This document shows positions 6,826 to 13,856 of a stretch of DNA of 38,511 bases, in pieces. The position numbers and the translations under genes were made by a program. Positions within the stretch are counted from its first letter, which is position 1. Each line of letters opens with the position of its first letter. The DNA is from an uncultured Blautia sp. (GTDB lineage: Bacteria > Bacillota > Clostridia > Lachnospirales > Lachnospiraceae): NCBI GenBank assembly GCA_937900135.1, contig CALCDJ010000083.1, forward strand, positions 1 through 38,511. The letters run 5' to 3'. A model generated the notes under the pieces. That model was not told where the DNA came from, searched no databases, and saw only the letters and a program-made list of their open reading frames with translations.

Positions 6826-9084
6826 ATGGAACAAAAAACAAGCCTTGTGGAAATTCTTGATTATATCCATCCTTCTGATCTTGACTATACAGAGTGGGTA
6901 AATATAGGAATGGCACTGAAACACGAGGGGTATTCTGTGGATTTATGGGATTCCTGGAGCAGTAAAGACTTTGGCAGATACCATCATGGAGAATGCCTGA
7001 AAAAATGGAATACCTTTTCTGGATCTTCTTCTCCGGTTACAGGAGGTACCATCATACAGATGGCTATGGATCGCGGATGGGTCCCGGAGCGTGGTCATGA
7101 ATTGGATTGGAATGACACAATCCAGAAAGATTCCGATCGTGTAGTAGTAGATCAGAACTGGATCGAAGGAAAAGAAGTCCATGAGCCGCAGAATTGGAAT
7201 CCTGTAGATCACCTTGTAAGATACCTGGAAACCTTATTTGAGGCCGGAGAAAACGTGGGCTATGTCACAGGCAGCTGGGAAAAGACAGACGAGAAAGGCA
7301 CGCGCTGGTTACCACAGAAAGGCAGCTGGGACCGTACCGCCGGACAGCTTATTGAGCAGCTAAACCAATGCAAAGGAGATATTGGTGCGGTATTGGGTGA
7401 TTACAACCCAGAAGCAGGCGCATGGATCAGATTCAATCCATTGGATGGAAACGGATGCAAAAACGAAAATGTGACTGAGTACCGGTATGCGCTCGTGGAA
7501 TCTGACAGCACAGAGATTGACCAGCAAAATGCGATCCTTCGAGAACTGGAACTTCCCATTGCTTGTTTGGTGCATTCTGGAAAAAAGAGCTTGCACGCGA
7601 TCGTAAAAGTGGATGCTGCGGATTATACAGAGTATCGAAAGCGCGTGGATTACCTCTATGATGTCTGCCAGAAAAACGGTATTGCAGTAGATACGCAGAA
7701 TCGAAATCCTTCCCGATTATCCAGGATGCCAGGTGTTACCAGAAACGGAAAGAAACAGTTTTTGGTAGATACCAACATTGGGAAATCGTGTTGGAATGAA
7801 TGGTATGAATGGATTGAGGGGATCAATGATAATCTTCCAGATCCAGAAGGATTAGAAAGTGTATGGAATGATCTTCCAGATCTGGCGCCATGTTTGATCG
7901 AGGGAATTTTAAGAAAAGGTCATAAAATGCTGATCGCTGGACCATCTAAGGCGGGGAAGTCCTTTTTACTTATCGAATTATGTGTGTGCATCGCAGAAGG
8001 AAAAAGCTGGATTGGATGGAAATGCGCACAGGGAAAAGTCCTGTATGTCAACCTGGAATTAGACCGCGCAAGCTGCTTACATAGATTCAAGGATGTGTAT
8101 GAGGCGTTGGGAATCCTTCCGGAACATCTGGACAATATTGATGTCTGGAACTTACGTGGAAAGAGTGTTCCAATGGATAAATTAGCACCAAAATTAATCC
8201 GAAGAGCAGCAAAAAAAGGATATACTGCGATCATCATTGACCCAATCTATAAAGTCATTACAGGGGATGAAAACAGCGCAGATCAGATGGCGAATTTCTG
8301 CAATCAGTTTGACCTGGTATGTACCGAATTAAACAGTGCTGTGATCTATTGCCATCATCATTCCAAGGGAAGCCAGGGCGGTAAAAAGTCCATGGACCGT
8401 GCATCTGGGTCTGGTGTATTTGCCCGAGATCCAGATGCGTTACTGGATTTAATTGAGTTGGAACCAACAGAAGCACTGATGAAACAGGAAGAAAATAAGG
8501 CTATCTGTATGGCTTGCAAAAGGTATCTGGATTCGTATTACAAGTGGCAAGACGACCTGTCTCAAGATGATTTATTAAGCAGTTCTCAGATGATTTCTTA
8601 TTGCCAGGACCATCTTGATGAATGGCAAATGAAGCGATTAAACAAAGAAATCGAAGCAGCAAAAAAACTTGCAAGGGCAAAAACAGCCTGGAGAATCGAA
8701 GGTACTTTACGAGAATTTCCAAAGTTTGAACCTGTGAATTTATGGTTTGATTACCCGTCACATCAAATAGATGATGTTGGTGTTCTGGCTGATCTGCAAG
8801 CCGATACGGAAAAACCAGCTTATCAGCGCGGAAAAGAAGCTAGAAAGAAACAAGGGGCGCAGCAAAGAGAGAAAAAACAAGCAAAATACAATATGGCGAT
8901 TGAGAATTTCCGATTTGAAAACGAAGATAAATATCCAACTGTGAAGGAACTGTATGAGCAAATAAAAAGTGATTCAGAAGCTGTTGGAGAGAAATATCCA
9001 GCTGAAAAAACAGTCAGAAATTCATTAAAAGAACTTGGATATATGATCGAAAAAGAGACCGGCCGCATTTGCCCGGCACCTTAA
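6826..9084 (+). CDS. Phage replicative primase-helicase (PriCT/AEP-like plus RepA-type ATPase)
   Basis: The 752-residue protein has an N-terminal PriCT-2-like domain (SDLDYTEWVNIGMALKHEG). A middle primase-like domain has ALVESDSTEID, a SLHAIVKV block and NRNPSRLSRMPG, resembling archaeo-eukaryotic primases. A RepA/AAA_25 hexameric ATPase follows, with Walker A GPSKAGKS (~372-379) and Walker B AIIIDPIYKV (~468). The C-terminus carries a basic winged-helix-like tail. It probably primes and unwinds at the phage origin. Its last codons (GRICPAP) are written by the first copy of the palindrome array that follows, so gene and candidate origin overlap. Confidence 0.85.
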   Translation: MEQKTSLVEILDYIHPSDLDYTEWVNIGMALKHEGYSVDLWDSWSSKDFGRYHHGECLKKWNTFSGSSSPVTGGTIIQMAMDRGWVPERGHELDWNDTIQKDSDRVVVDQNWIEGKEVHEPQNWNPVDHLVRYLETLFEAGENVGYVTGSWEKTDEKGTRWLPQKGSWDRTAGQLIEQLNQCKGDIGAVLGDYNPEAGAWIRFNPLDGNGCKNENVTEYRYALVESDSTEIDQQNAILRELELPIACLVHSGKKSLHAIVKVDAADYTEYRKRVDYLYDVCQKNGIAVDTQNRNPSRLSRMPGVTRNGKKQFLVDTNIGKSCWNEWYEWIEGINDNLPDPEGLESVWNDLPDLAPCLIEGILRKGHKMLIAGPSKAGKSFLLIELCVCIAEGKSWIGWKCAQGKVLYVNLELDRASCLHRFKDVYEALGILPEHLDNIDVWNLRGKSVPMDKLAPKLIRRAAKKGYTAIIIDPIYKVITGDENSADQMANFCNQFDLVCTELNSAVIYCHHHSKGSQGGKKSMDRASGSGVFARDPDALLDLIELEPTEALMKQEENKAICMACKRYLDSYYKWQDDLSQDDLLSSSQMISYCQDHLDEWQMKRLNKEIEAAKKLARAKTAWRIEGTLREFPKFEPVNLWFDYPSHQIDDVGVLADLQADTEKPAYQRGKEARKKQGAQQREKKQAKYNMAIENFRFENEDKYPTVKELYEQIKSDSEAVGEKYPAEKTVRNSLKELGYMIEKETGRICPAP

Positions 9085-9268
9085 AACGGGAAGGTCACAG
9101 GCACTTGCCCGTTACCACAAAAACAAGGTCGCGGGCATTTGCCCGACACCTAGAAAAATAAGGTGACGGGAATCGGGCACAATATTTGCCCGACACCTAC
9201 ATTTTAAGGTCACGGGCATTGCCTGCCCGGCACCTGTATATAAATATACCCTTATCGGGCAGGCAATG
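9064..9268. repeat. Cluster of GC-rich palindromes (candidate replication origin)
   Basis: Five imperfect copies of AAGGTCRC-GGGC-ATTT-GCCC-GRCACCT lie at about 9064-9081 (right half only), 9091-9116, 9125-9151, 9160-9197 and 9206-9235, starting inside the primase-helicase stop region. The last copy also pairs with a 13-base inverted match, CATTGCCTGCCCG (9217-9229) against CGGGCAGGCAATG (9256-9268). Iteron-like palindromes right after a replication initiator suggest the phage origin. An RNA-level role is an alternative. Confidence 0.6.
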
Positions 9269-9289
9269 TGCGGGCAAGCCCACCCTATC

Positions 9290-9338
9290 GTGTGGGGACA
9301 TAGGTCTCCCCACACACGGGTTAGGGAATGCCCCACAC
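9290..9338 (+). promoter_or_regulatory. Alternative hairpins GTGTGGGGA / TCCCCACAC
   Basis: GTGTGGGGA (9290-9298) can pair with TCCCCACAC (9307-9315, 8-base loop). Alternatively its first eight bases can pair with a second copy, CCCCACAC (9331-9338). The two foldings exclude each other. They lie upstream of the gene at 9371, whose ribosome site is weak, so attenuation or translational control is possible. Regions 9085-9370 contain no convincing gene. Confidence 0.35.
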
Positions 9339-9370
9339 CAGCACAACGCGCGAGAGAGGAAGAAGAAAAA

Positions 9371-9601
9371 ATGTCGAGAAAAGTAAACTATGATTTTTTG
9401 GATTGTGCAAATAAAATGCCAGCACTATCACATGTAAATTCAAGAGATAATTTTGATATCAAAAAAAGCAAAGTTGCACAATGGCTCGTAAACCAACCAG
9501 AAGTAATGCAAAAAATATTTGACATGGCCAAAAACAAAAAAGTAATCAAATACGATCCAACCACCCAAACATGGAGAGGAGCTGATTGTGATGGTGATTG
9601 A
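9371..9601 (+). CDS. Small hypothetical phage protein, 76 aa
   Basis: I place the start at ATG 9371 (MSRKVNYDFLDCANK), preceded by the purine-rich GAGAGAGGAAGAAG. The same frame is open back to 9266, but the upstream part is coded by palindromes and reads like noise. The C-terminus is acidic (TWRGADCDGD). Composition is AT-richer than the neighbours. It overlaps the RusA start by 11 bases. No family is recognised. Confidence 0.55.
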   Translation: MSRKVNYDFLDCANKMPALSHVNSRDNFDIKKSKVAQWLVNQPEVMQKIFDMAKNKKVIKYDPTTQTWRGADCDGD

Positions 9602-9983
9602 ATTTTTTATGGCAATGAATCCTCCGACTGTAACAGCCCAGGAACACAAGGTGACGGTGATCAATGGAAAGCCAGTGTTCTATGATCCACCAGATGTTAA
9701 AGACGCAAAGCTAAAGCTATGTGGATACCTGGCAAAGTACAAACCGAAAAAGAGAATTGAATCCGGATGCAGGTTGGTGACAAAGTGGTGCTTTCCAAAT
9801 GGGAGACATAAAGACGGAGAATACCGGATTACAAAACCAGATACAGACAATCTGCAGAAGCTCCTTAAGGACTGTATGACTATGTGTGGCTTCTGGAAGG
9901 ATGATGCCTTGGTAGCATCCGAGATTGTGGAGAAATTTTGGGCTGAGGTTCCGGGAATCTATATCCGGATCGAAGAATTATGA
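9591..9983 (+). CDS. rusA: RusA family Holliday-junction endonuclease
   Basis: The 130-residue protein has the RusA core: KPDTDNLQKLLKDCMT (with the metal-binding aspartates) and GFWKDDALVASEI, as in E. coli RusA-type resolvases. It resolves branched DNA made during phage recombination and packaging. The start could be GTG 9588 or ATG 9591; GAGAGGAG at 9574-9581 serves both. It overlaps the next gene by four bases. Confidence 0.9.
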   Translation: MVIEFFMAMNPPTVTAQEHKVTVINGKPVFYDPPDVKDAKLKLCGYLAKYKPKKRIESGCRLVTKWCFPNGRHKDGEYRITKPDTDNLQKLLKDCMTMCGFWKDDALVASEIVEKFWAEVPGIYIRIEEL

Positions 9984-10207
9984 TTAGCAAAGAAGAGCGC
10001 CATAAGCTATGGGAGCTGTACCCGGAAGTACAGGAATTATTTGAACAGTACAACGGAATCCGGTTGGAAGATGATCAAGGATGGGAAGCTCTCGTGGAAC
10101 AATGTGAAAAAATCCATGAGAAAAATCCAACCAAGACCATGGAAATGCTGTTATGCGATGCAGCTTCTCAGTTGGAGCGGATGGCAAAGAAAAGAAAGTA
10201 CGGATGA
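9980..10207 (+). CDS. Hypothetical phage protein, 75 aa
   Basis: The product starts MISKEERHKLWELYPEVQ and is helical and charged, with a basic C-terminus (MAKKRKYG). ATG 9980 overlaps the rusA stop (ATGA), implying translational coupling. It is a common type of short ORF beside rusA but has no recognised function. Confidence 0.6.
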   Translation: MISKEERHKLWELYPEVQELFEQYNGIRLEDDQGWEALVEQCEKIHEKNPTKTMEMLLCDAASQLERMAKKRKYG

Positions 10208-10217
10208 GGTAAGATCA

Positions 10218-10622
10218 ATGAAAAAAATGAGAGAATATGAGCGCGGCCGGGAAGATGGCCTTGACCTGGCTTACAGAATTGTACAACAGGGGGGGATTGA
10301 AGCACTGAAAAAAGAATTGAAATTCCGTGGAGTAACCGGAATCAAAACATCTTTGGCTGCAAAGGATCTTGGCAAGGCTGGAGAAGCAATCAAGGAAATG
10401 ACACTGGACACCATTACAATCCTTGCCTTGGCTGTCCTACATGACGATTTCGGCTTTGGAGAAAAGCGCTGCTAGAAATTTATGGACGGCATGGATCACG
10501 GAGCACAGTTTCTGGTGGAAGACCTCGCTACCTGGCCAGACTATATTGAGAGTATCAAAGAGCAAATGGGAATTGATGTGACGATCCGTTGGAATGATGA
10601 GGACAGAAAGGTGAGGCCATGA
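10218..10622 (+). pseudogene. Hypothetical phage protein interrupted by an in-frame TAG
   Basis: ATG 10218 (after GAGGTAAG) opens an 85-codon ORF ending DDFGFGEKRC-TAG at 10473-10475. The same frame stays open past the TAG for 48 more codons (KF, then MDGMDHGAQFLVEDLATWPD...) to TGA 10620-10622, which overlaps the next start. Nothing resembling a ribosome site precedes the internal ATG at 10482. The helical content runs on smoothly across the stop (GEKRC[*]KFMDGMDHGAQF). This suggests a single ~134-residue protein split by a recent amber mutation, or by amber readthrough. Function is unknown. Confidence 0.6.
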
Positions 10623-10870
10623 AACTATATGATTTATACGACAATAATCAATACATAGGCGCTTTTCCGGCGAGTGAGATTAGTAAGATGATCGGCTGTA
10701 AACCCGGATACGTGTCCACGGCGGCAAGGCTCTGTTATAAAGTAAAATACAGATACAAGATAGAGTCCGCGGAAGATTTTACTTTGAGCAAAGAGGTTGA
10801 CGCGAAACTGTTAGATGATTTTGATTATTTAACAAAAAAGATCAGAAAAGCGCTTAGGAGGAACACATGA
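10619..10870 (+). CDS. Small hypothetical phage protein, 83 aa
   Basis: ATG 10619 overlaps the preceding stop (ATGA) and follows AAAGGTGAGG. The protein begins MKLYDLYDNNQYIGAFPASEISKMIG and contains a likely HTH (ASEISKMIGCKPGYVSTAARL), so it may bind DNA. The basic end is KKIRKALRRNT. It is a frequent short gene in Clostridia prophages; role unknown. Confidence 0.6.
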   Translation: MKLYDLYDNNQYIGAFPASEISKMIGCKPGYVSTAARLCYKVKYRYKIESAEDFTLSKEVDAKLLDDFDYLTKKIRKALRRNT

Positions 10871-11244
10871 ATATTTTGATTGTAACTCTACTCTTAATTG
10901 CCGTCTGTAGCGTTCTATTTTGCGATTTAAGCGACTTTAACGATGGAGACGATAAAAATATCACCGAATACACTATAAGGGCTATTTCGGAGCATTACAG
11001 CCGCGAGAACCAGCTTGAAAAATGCAAAGAAGAATTAAAAGAGCTTCTGGCAGAGCTGGAACATGCGGAGATCATCAATGGCAAAATGGTGCTGCCAGGG
11101 AATACCTGGTCAGAATGTGCGGATGTGATTATTATGGTCAGCCAGATCGCGATGCAGCATGGAAAAGAAGATGCCGTGAAGGAGCAGATGGAGTATAAGC
11201 TGGAGAGACAGTTGAGGAGAATGGAGGATGAAAGAGATGATTAG
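10867..11244 (+). CDS. MazG-like NTP pyrophosphohydrolase with N-terminal membrane segment
   Basis: The 125-residue protein starts with a hydrophobic segment (ILIVTLLLIAVCSVLFC) followed by a MazG-type domain. The metal-binding pattern EELKELLAELE...WSECADVIIMVSQ fits the EExxE...ExxD motif of all-alpha NTP pyrophosphatases. MazG proteins hydrolyse nucleoside triphosphates, and phage versions are thought to reset (p)ppGpp or nucleotide pools. The hydrophobic leader is unusual and would anchor it to the membrane, or may reflect an upstream start choice. Start ATG overlaps the previous gene. Confidence 0.7.
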   Translation: MNILIVTLLLIAVCSVLFCDLSDFNDGDDKNITEYTIRAISEHYSRENQLEKCKEELKELLAELEHAEIINGKMVLPGNTWSECADVIIMVSQIAMQHGKEDAVKEQMEYKLERQLRRMEDERDD

Positions 11245-11425
11245 ATTTTGCCCAGATTTAACAGGCAAAGGCAAAGAGGAAGTGAAGGCAATGTTTCGAG
11301 GGCATGGAGATTTTATCAGACCAATATTACATGCCTGCATCAAGGAACGATGCGTTGCCTATAAGAATGGAACGTGCATGAAATATGGTAATGCGACTGA
11401 GCTACTGGAGGAGATGAAAAGATGA
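11237..11425 (+). CDS. Small cysteine-containing hypothetical protein, 62 aa
   Basis: I choose ATG 11237 (MIRFCPDLTGKG), 9 bases after GGAGG; ATG 11228 directly abuts that site. Cysteines at FCPD, HACIKERC and GTCMKYG may form a metal site. No family is recognised. It overlaps both neighbours by a few bases, as usual in this operon. Confidence 0.55.
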   Translation: MIRFCPDLTGKGKEEVKAMFRGHGDFIRPILHACIKERCVAYKNGTCMKYGNATELLEEMKR

Positions 11426-12078
11426 GATACACAGAATACCATGACGGAGTAGCCGTGATCAAAGATAAGAATTTGCTGAAAGAGGCTATGAAAAAGTTGG
11501 CAAAATATGAGGATGCGGAAAACGCAAAAGACATTGAAATCAAAAATTTAATTCAAGGTGAGCGTTTCGGCTTCAAGGGGTTTGATTGGATCGTTCTTGA
11601 CAATAACGTGGATGGTGGAGTTCTGGCAATCATGACTTCTACTTGGAATAATAGGGAGTACAGTTTCGATGATGACGGATGTAATAATTACGCTAAGTCA
11701 AGTTTGCGTAAAAAACTGCTCAATGAACTGCTTCCTGTGTTGGGTGAGGATAATCTTATTCCTCATGAGGTTGACTTGGTAGCCGACAACGGAGATGACC
11801 GTTACGGCACAGTCACAGATAGAGTTTTCATCCTGAGTTGTGATGAATACAGAAAGTACCGTAAGCACGTTCCGCTGCTTCCTGAATGGATGTGGACTTG
11901 CACACCTTGGTATATCTCAGACTCTAGGGGCAGTAATGGCGTTCGTGGTGTGGATACAGGCGGTGGTCTGAGGAACGACTTTGTGAGCAACAGCAGTGGG
12001 GTTGTCCCGGCTTGTGTATTCAAAAAAAGATGTTGTTGTAGAAATGGTTTGATGATTCGGGAGAGGCGCATAAAGTAG
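11422..12078 (+). CDS. DUF6273-type C-type-lectin-like domain protein
   Basis: The 218-residue protein has a short N-terminal helix (ALKEAMKKLAKYEDAENAK-like) typical of small phage ORFs. The following domain matches the DUF6273 pattern: FDWIVLDNN, SSLRKKLLNELLP, TDRVFILSCDEYRKY, TPWYISDSRG, and a C-terminal GVVPACVF. These features resemble the formylglycine-enzyme/C-type-lectin fold, found in cell-surface and phage proteins. It lies in the early region, not with tail genes, which is unexpected for a binding domain. No reverse transcriptase or template repeat of a diversity-generating element is present here. Confidence 0.6.
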   Translation: MRYTEYHDGVAVIKDKNLLKEAMKKLAKYEDAENAKDIEIKNLIQGERFGFKGFDWIVLDNNVDGGVLAIMTSTWNNREYSFDDDGCNNYAKSSLRKKLLNELLPVLGEDNLIPHEVDLVADNGDDRYGTVTDRVFILSCDEYRKYRKHVPLLPEWMWTCTPWYISDSRGSNGVRGVDTGGGLRNDFVSNSSGVVPACVFKKRCCCRNGLMIRERRIK

Positions 12079-12124
12079 TTGCATGGAAATCGCTTCCAGA
12101 ACCATACAAAGGAGAGTGATATTT

Positions 12125-12274
12125 ATGTCAATCACAGAAAAAGAAGCCATTGAAGCGGTAAAAACCTTAAAGAAATACTGCAAGAAAAACGGCTGCGATA
12201 CTTGTATCTTAAAACGTGATGGTATCTGCATGGCAAAGGGCTGGCCGTGTCCGGCATTTTGGAAGGTAAGGTGA
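12125..12274 (+). CDS. Small cysteine-rich hypothetical protein, 49 aa
   Basis: ATG 12125 follows GGAGAGTGA. The protein is MSITEKEAIEAVKTLKKYC... with six cysteines (KYC, GCDTC, GIC, PCP), consistent with a zinc-binding or disulfide fold. It is a common small ORF in clostridial prophages. Its function is unknown. Confidence 0.6.
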   Translation: MSITEKEAIEAVKTLKKYCKKNGCDTCILKRDGICMAKGWPCPAFWKVR

Positions 12275-12280
12275 TACATA

Positions 12281-12454
12281 TTGGGGTACAAAAACAGCGA
12301 GGGATATAGTGATCCGACAGCAGGTAAGGCTATGAGATCCGCAGATCGGATGCCAATGCATGTCTGGAATGTCTATTGTGTGCTTAATCAGGTGGCTGGC
12401 TTGCATGGATTTGAGATTGTCGGATTGCGGGATAGGAAGACCGGAAAAGAATGA
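12281..12454 (+). CDS. Small phage protein of the 'GYKNSEGYxDPTA' type, TTG start
   Basis: A 57-residue ORF starts at TTG 12281, 6 bases after AAGGTGAT: LGYKNSEGYSDPTAGKAM..., ending DRKTGKE-TGA. The N-terminal GYKNSEGY-DPTA motif is one I recognise from many Bacillota prophages, usually with M or a TTG start. Function unknown. Confidence 0.65.
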   Translation: MGYKNSEGYSDPTAGKAMRSADRMPMHVWNVYCVLNQVAGLHGFEIVGLRDRKTGKE

Positions 12455-12467
12455 AAGAGGTGAGAAC

Positions 12468-12635
12468 ATGACAAAGAAAACAGCAAGAGAAATCTTTGTA
12501 GATATTTACGGAGATGCAGATACGGAAGATAAGCTGACGGCGATCCAGGAGGTACTGGACGGGAACCAGACCGAAAAAGTAACGAAAAGTGACGTGGTAC
12601 AAGTGTTGACCTGGTTGATTGAGGAATACATCTGA
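12468..12635 (+). CDS. Small hypothetical protein, 55 aa
   Basis: ATG 12468 follows AAAGAGGTGAGAAC. The protein (MTKKTAREIFVDIYGDAD...) is acidic and helical. It has no recognised domain. The upstream part of the same open frame overlaps the 12281 gene and is rejected. Confidence 0.55.
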   Translation: MTKKTAREIFVDIYGDADTEDKLTAIQEVLDGNQTEKVTKSDVVQVLTWLIEEYI

Positions 12636-12649
12636 GAGGAGATTAATGT

Positions 12650-12943
12650 ATGCTAGACGATAAAATTACAACATTAACAGACGATGGAGCATCAAGGTTA
12701 ATCGAAGCCATAGTAAGACAAGCTGTTAATGATTATAAAAATTCCTTGTACAAATACAATACTATTCGTGAAAAAAAGAAAAGAAAAGAACATAAATATA
12801 TGATTGGAAATTGTGAGCTTTTCTTTACTAAAAATATTGATACATATTGCGACCTTGATGGAATTAAAATCATGAATAAGATTCGCGAAGATGTGAAGAA
12901 AGACCTTGCATTTAAAGGAATTAAAATGAGGATACCGAGATGA
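12650..12943 (+). CDS. Hypothetical protein, 97 aa, AT-rich
   Basis: ATG 12650 follows AGAGGAG. The product is lysine-rich with a basic patch EKKKRKEHKY and a C-terminal IKIMNKIREDVKKDLAFKG. The base composition is more AT-rich than upstream genes, suggesting a different origin for the 12.65-13.33 kb pair. It overlaps the next gene (ATGA). No function is recognised. Confidence 0.55.
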   Translation: MLDDKITTLTDDGASRLIEAIVRQAVNDYKNSLYKYNTIREKKKRKEHKYMIGNCELFFTKNIDTYCDLDGIKIMNKIREDVKKDLAFKGIKMRIPR

Positions 12944-13329
12944 CAATAGAACAACTTTTTGTTTTACAGAAGGACACAAACAAGCTAATGTCTTTGCAAT
13001 TGGAATTAGCAAAGCATGAAAATTTTAATCCATACAAGAAAAATATCATATCCGATATTCCAAAAGGAAACAATGAAAGAAATTTTCTTGAAGAGTACGT
13101 GGAAAAAAAAGAAAAATTAGAACAACAAATAGAATTTTATAAGAAAAAAATCCAAGAAGACAGAAGAATTATAGATGCGTACATAGAAGCAGCTCCTTAT
13201 CCTGAATGCAGTATTATACGATATAAAGTTATTAATAATATGAGCTGGGAGGATATTGGAGATTGCATCGGATACAGCAGAAGACATGTGGCTAAAAGGT
13301 TTTGGAATTATATAAATGACCAAAAATGA
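12940..13329 (+). CDS. Late-gene activator (ArpU/DUF1492, sigma-region-4-like)
   Basis: The 129-residue protein has an N-terminal coiled coil (LEEYVEKKEKLEQQIEFYKK) and a C-terminal sigma-70 region-4-like HTH (VINNMSWEDIGDCIGYSRRHVAKRF). This matches the ArpU/DUF1492 class, which sits at the early-late boundary of Bacillota phages and controls the late operon. The last codons overlap the AATGACC direct repeats and an extended -10 box follows at once. I infer that it binds those repeats to switch on terminase-to-lysis transcription. Confidence 0.75.
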   Translation: MTIEQLFVLQKDTNKLMSLQLELAKHENFNPYKKNIISDIPKGNNERNFLEEYVEKKEKLEQQIEFYKKKIQEDRRIIDAYIEAAPYPECSIIRYKVINNMSWEDIGDCIGYSRRHVAKRFWNYINDQK

Positions 13330-13369
13330 CCAAAATGACCGCAATGACCACGAAGACATGTGATATGAT
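13317..13369 (+). promoter_or_regulatory. Activator-dependent late promoter: four TGACC repeats + extended -10
   Basis: TGACC occurs at 13317, 13327, 13336 and 13345 (spacing 10, 9, 9), each preceded by AA. After the last copy comes TG-A-TATGAT (13361-13369), an extended -10. The -35 position holds no TTGACA-like hexamer (GCAATG). Direct repeats one helical turn apart in place of a -35 box are typical of an activator-driven promoter. The sigma-like gene just upstream is the natural activator. It heads the tRNA and late structural genes. Confidence 0.6.
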
Positions 13370-13377
13370 AGAATCAC

Positions 13378-13597
13378 GGAATTAAAAAAATAATTCCAGA
13401 ATAATTCTTTCTTTTTTTCATTAGCGTTCCTTTCATGAGATCAGGGCTGTGCTTAACTGCATGGTCCTTTTCTTATGCCAACAATCGGGCAGCACATACA
13501 ACGCAAATGCTTTGGTTTTTGCTCATTCTGCCATTGAGATTCACTCCTTATTTCTGGCGGTTAGGCCGTCAACGTGTTGGTGTGCTGTTATTTAATA
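13378..13597 (+). ncRNA. Structured non-coding leader between late promoter and tRNA
   Basis: About 220 bases hold no credible gene. GGAATTA (13378-13384), six A, TAATTCC (13391-13397) is a perfect hairpin right at the expected 5' end, followed by a U-rich stretch. CAGCACATACAAC (13490-13502) pairs long-range with GTTGGTGTGCTG (13576-13587) around an internal loop, and TGGCGG/CCGTCA (13555-13571) forms an inner hairpin. It may be an RNA that folds the tRNA precursor, or a separate small RNA. The ORF crossing it (13435-13698) overlaps the tRNA and is rejected. Confidence 0.45.
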
Positions 13598-13669
13598 TGC
13601 GGGTTAGAGTAAGAGGTAACTTGCTGGTCTCCTTAGCCAGTGCTCTGGGTTCAAGTCCCAGGCCCGCAA
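13598..13669 (+). tRNA. Initiator-like tRNA with anticodon CCU (reads AGG)
   Basis: All four arms fold. Acceptor TGCGGGT (13598-13604) pairs with GCCCGCA (13662-13668), discriminator A13669. D stem GAGT/ACTT has loop AAGAGGTA. Anticodon stem CTGGT/GCCAG has loop CTCCTTA (anticodon CCT, 13631-13633). T stem CTGGG/CCCAG has loop TTCAAGT. CCA is not encoded. An ordinary finder would call tRNA-Arg(CCT), but the features are those of bacterial tRNA-fMet: purine A11 with U24 (elongators have Y11:R24), a weak U1:A72 end with A73 like the CGCAA end of initiators, and G29:C41 and G30:C40 (31:39 is U.G). Position 37 is U, unusual. It precedes late genes that start with AGG. Confidence 0.85.
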
Positions 13670-13700
13670 TTCAAAAAAAAAGAGAAAGGGGAATGTGATC

Positions 13701-13856
13701 ATGGATAATGAATTAAAAGAGGCAGCGAAGCGCATGAGAGAATGTGCAGACATTTTTGACGAAATCAGCGAGTGCAAAGATAAAGATAAAGAAGAAGAGT
13801 TGACGGGTAAATTTATTGTCAAATTTGCAAAGATGATGGAGATAATAAGTAGATGA
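13701..13856 (+). CDS. Small acidic hypothetical protein, 51 aa
   Basis: ATG 13701 follows AAAGGGGAATGTG. The protein MDNELKEAAKRMRECADIF... is helical and charged, with a KDKDKEEE turn. Its stop overlaps the HNH start (ATGA). It is the first protein gene after the tRNA. No function is recognised. Confidence 0.55.
   Translation: MDNELKEAAKRMRECADIFDEISECKDKDKEEELTGKFIVKFAKMMEIISR

Noticed and set aside
9186..9386. ORF through the palindrome cluster
   Set aside because: Coded by repeats, no ribosome site, overlaps the better gene at 9371.
11422..12078. Diversity-generating retroelement target
   Set aside because: The C-type-lectin-like domain is suggestive, but no reverse transcriptase or template repeat is present in the window.
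13598..13669. Plain tRNA-Arg(CCU) for codon-usage support
   Set aside because: A11:U24, U1:A72 and the fMet-like layout do not fit an elongator, and AGG starts downstream give a better explanation.
13435..13698. 87-codon ORF over the leader and tRNA
   Set aside because: It covers the whole tRNA and structured leader, and its protein looks random.
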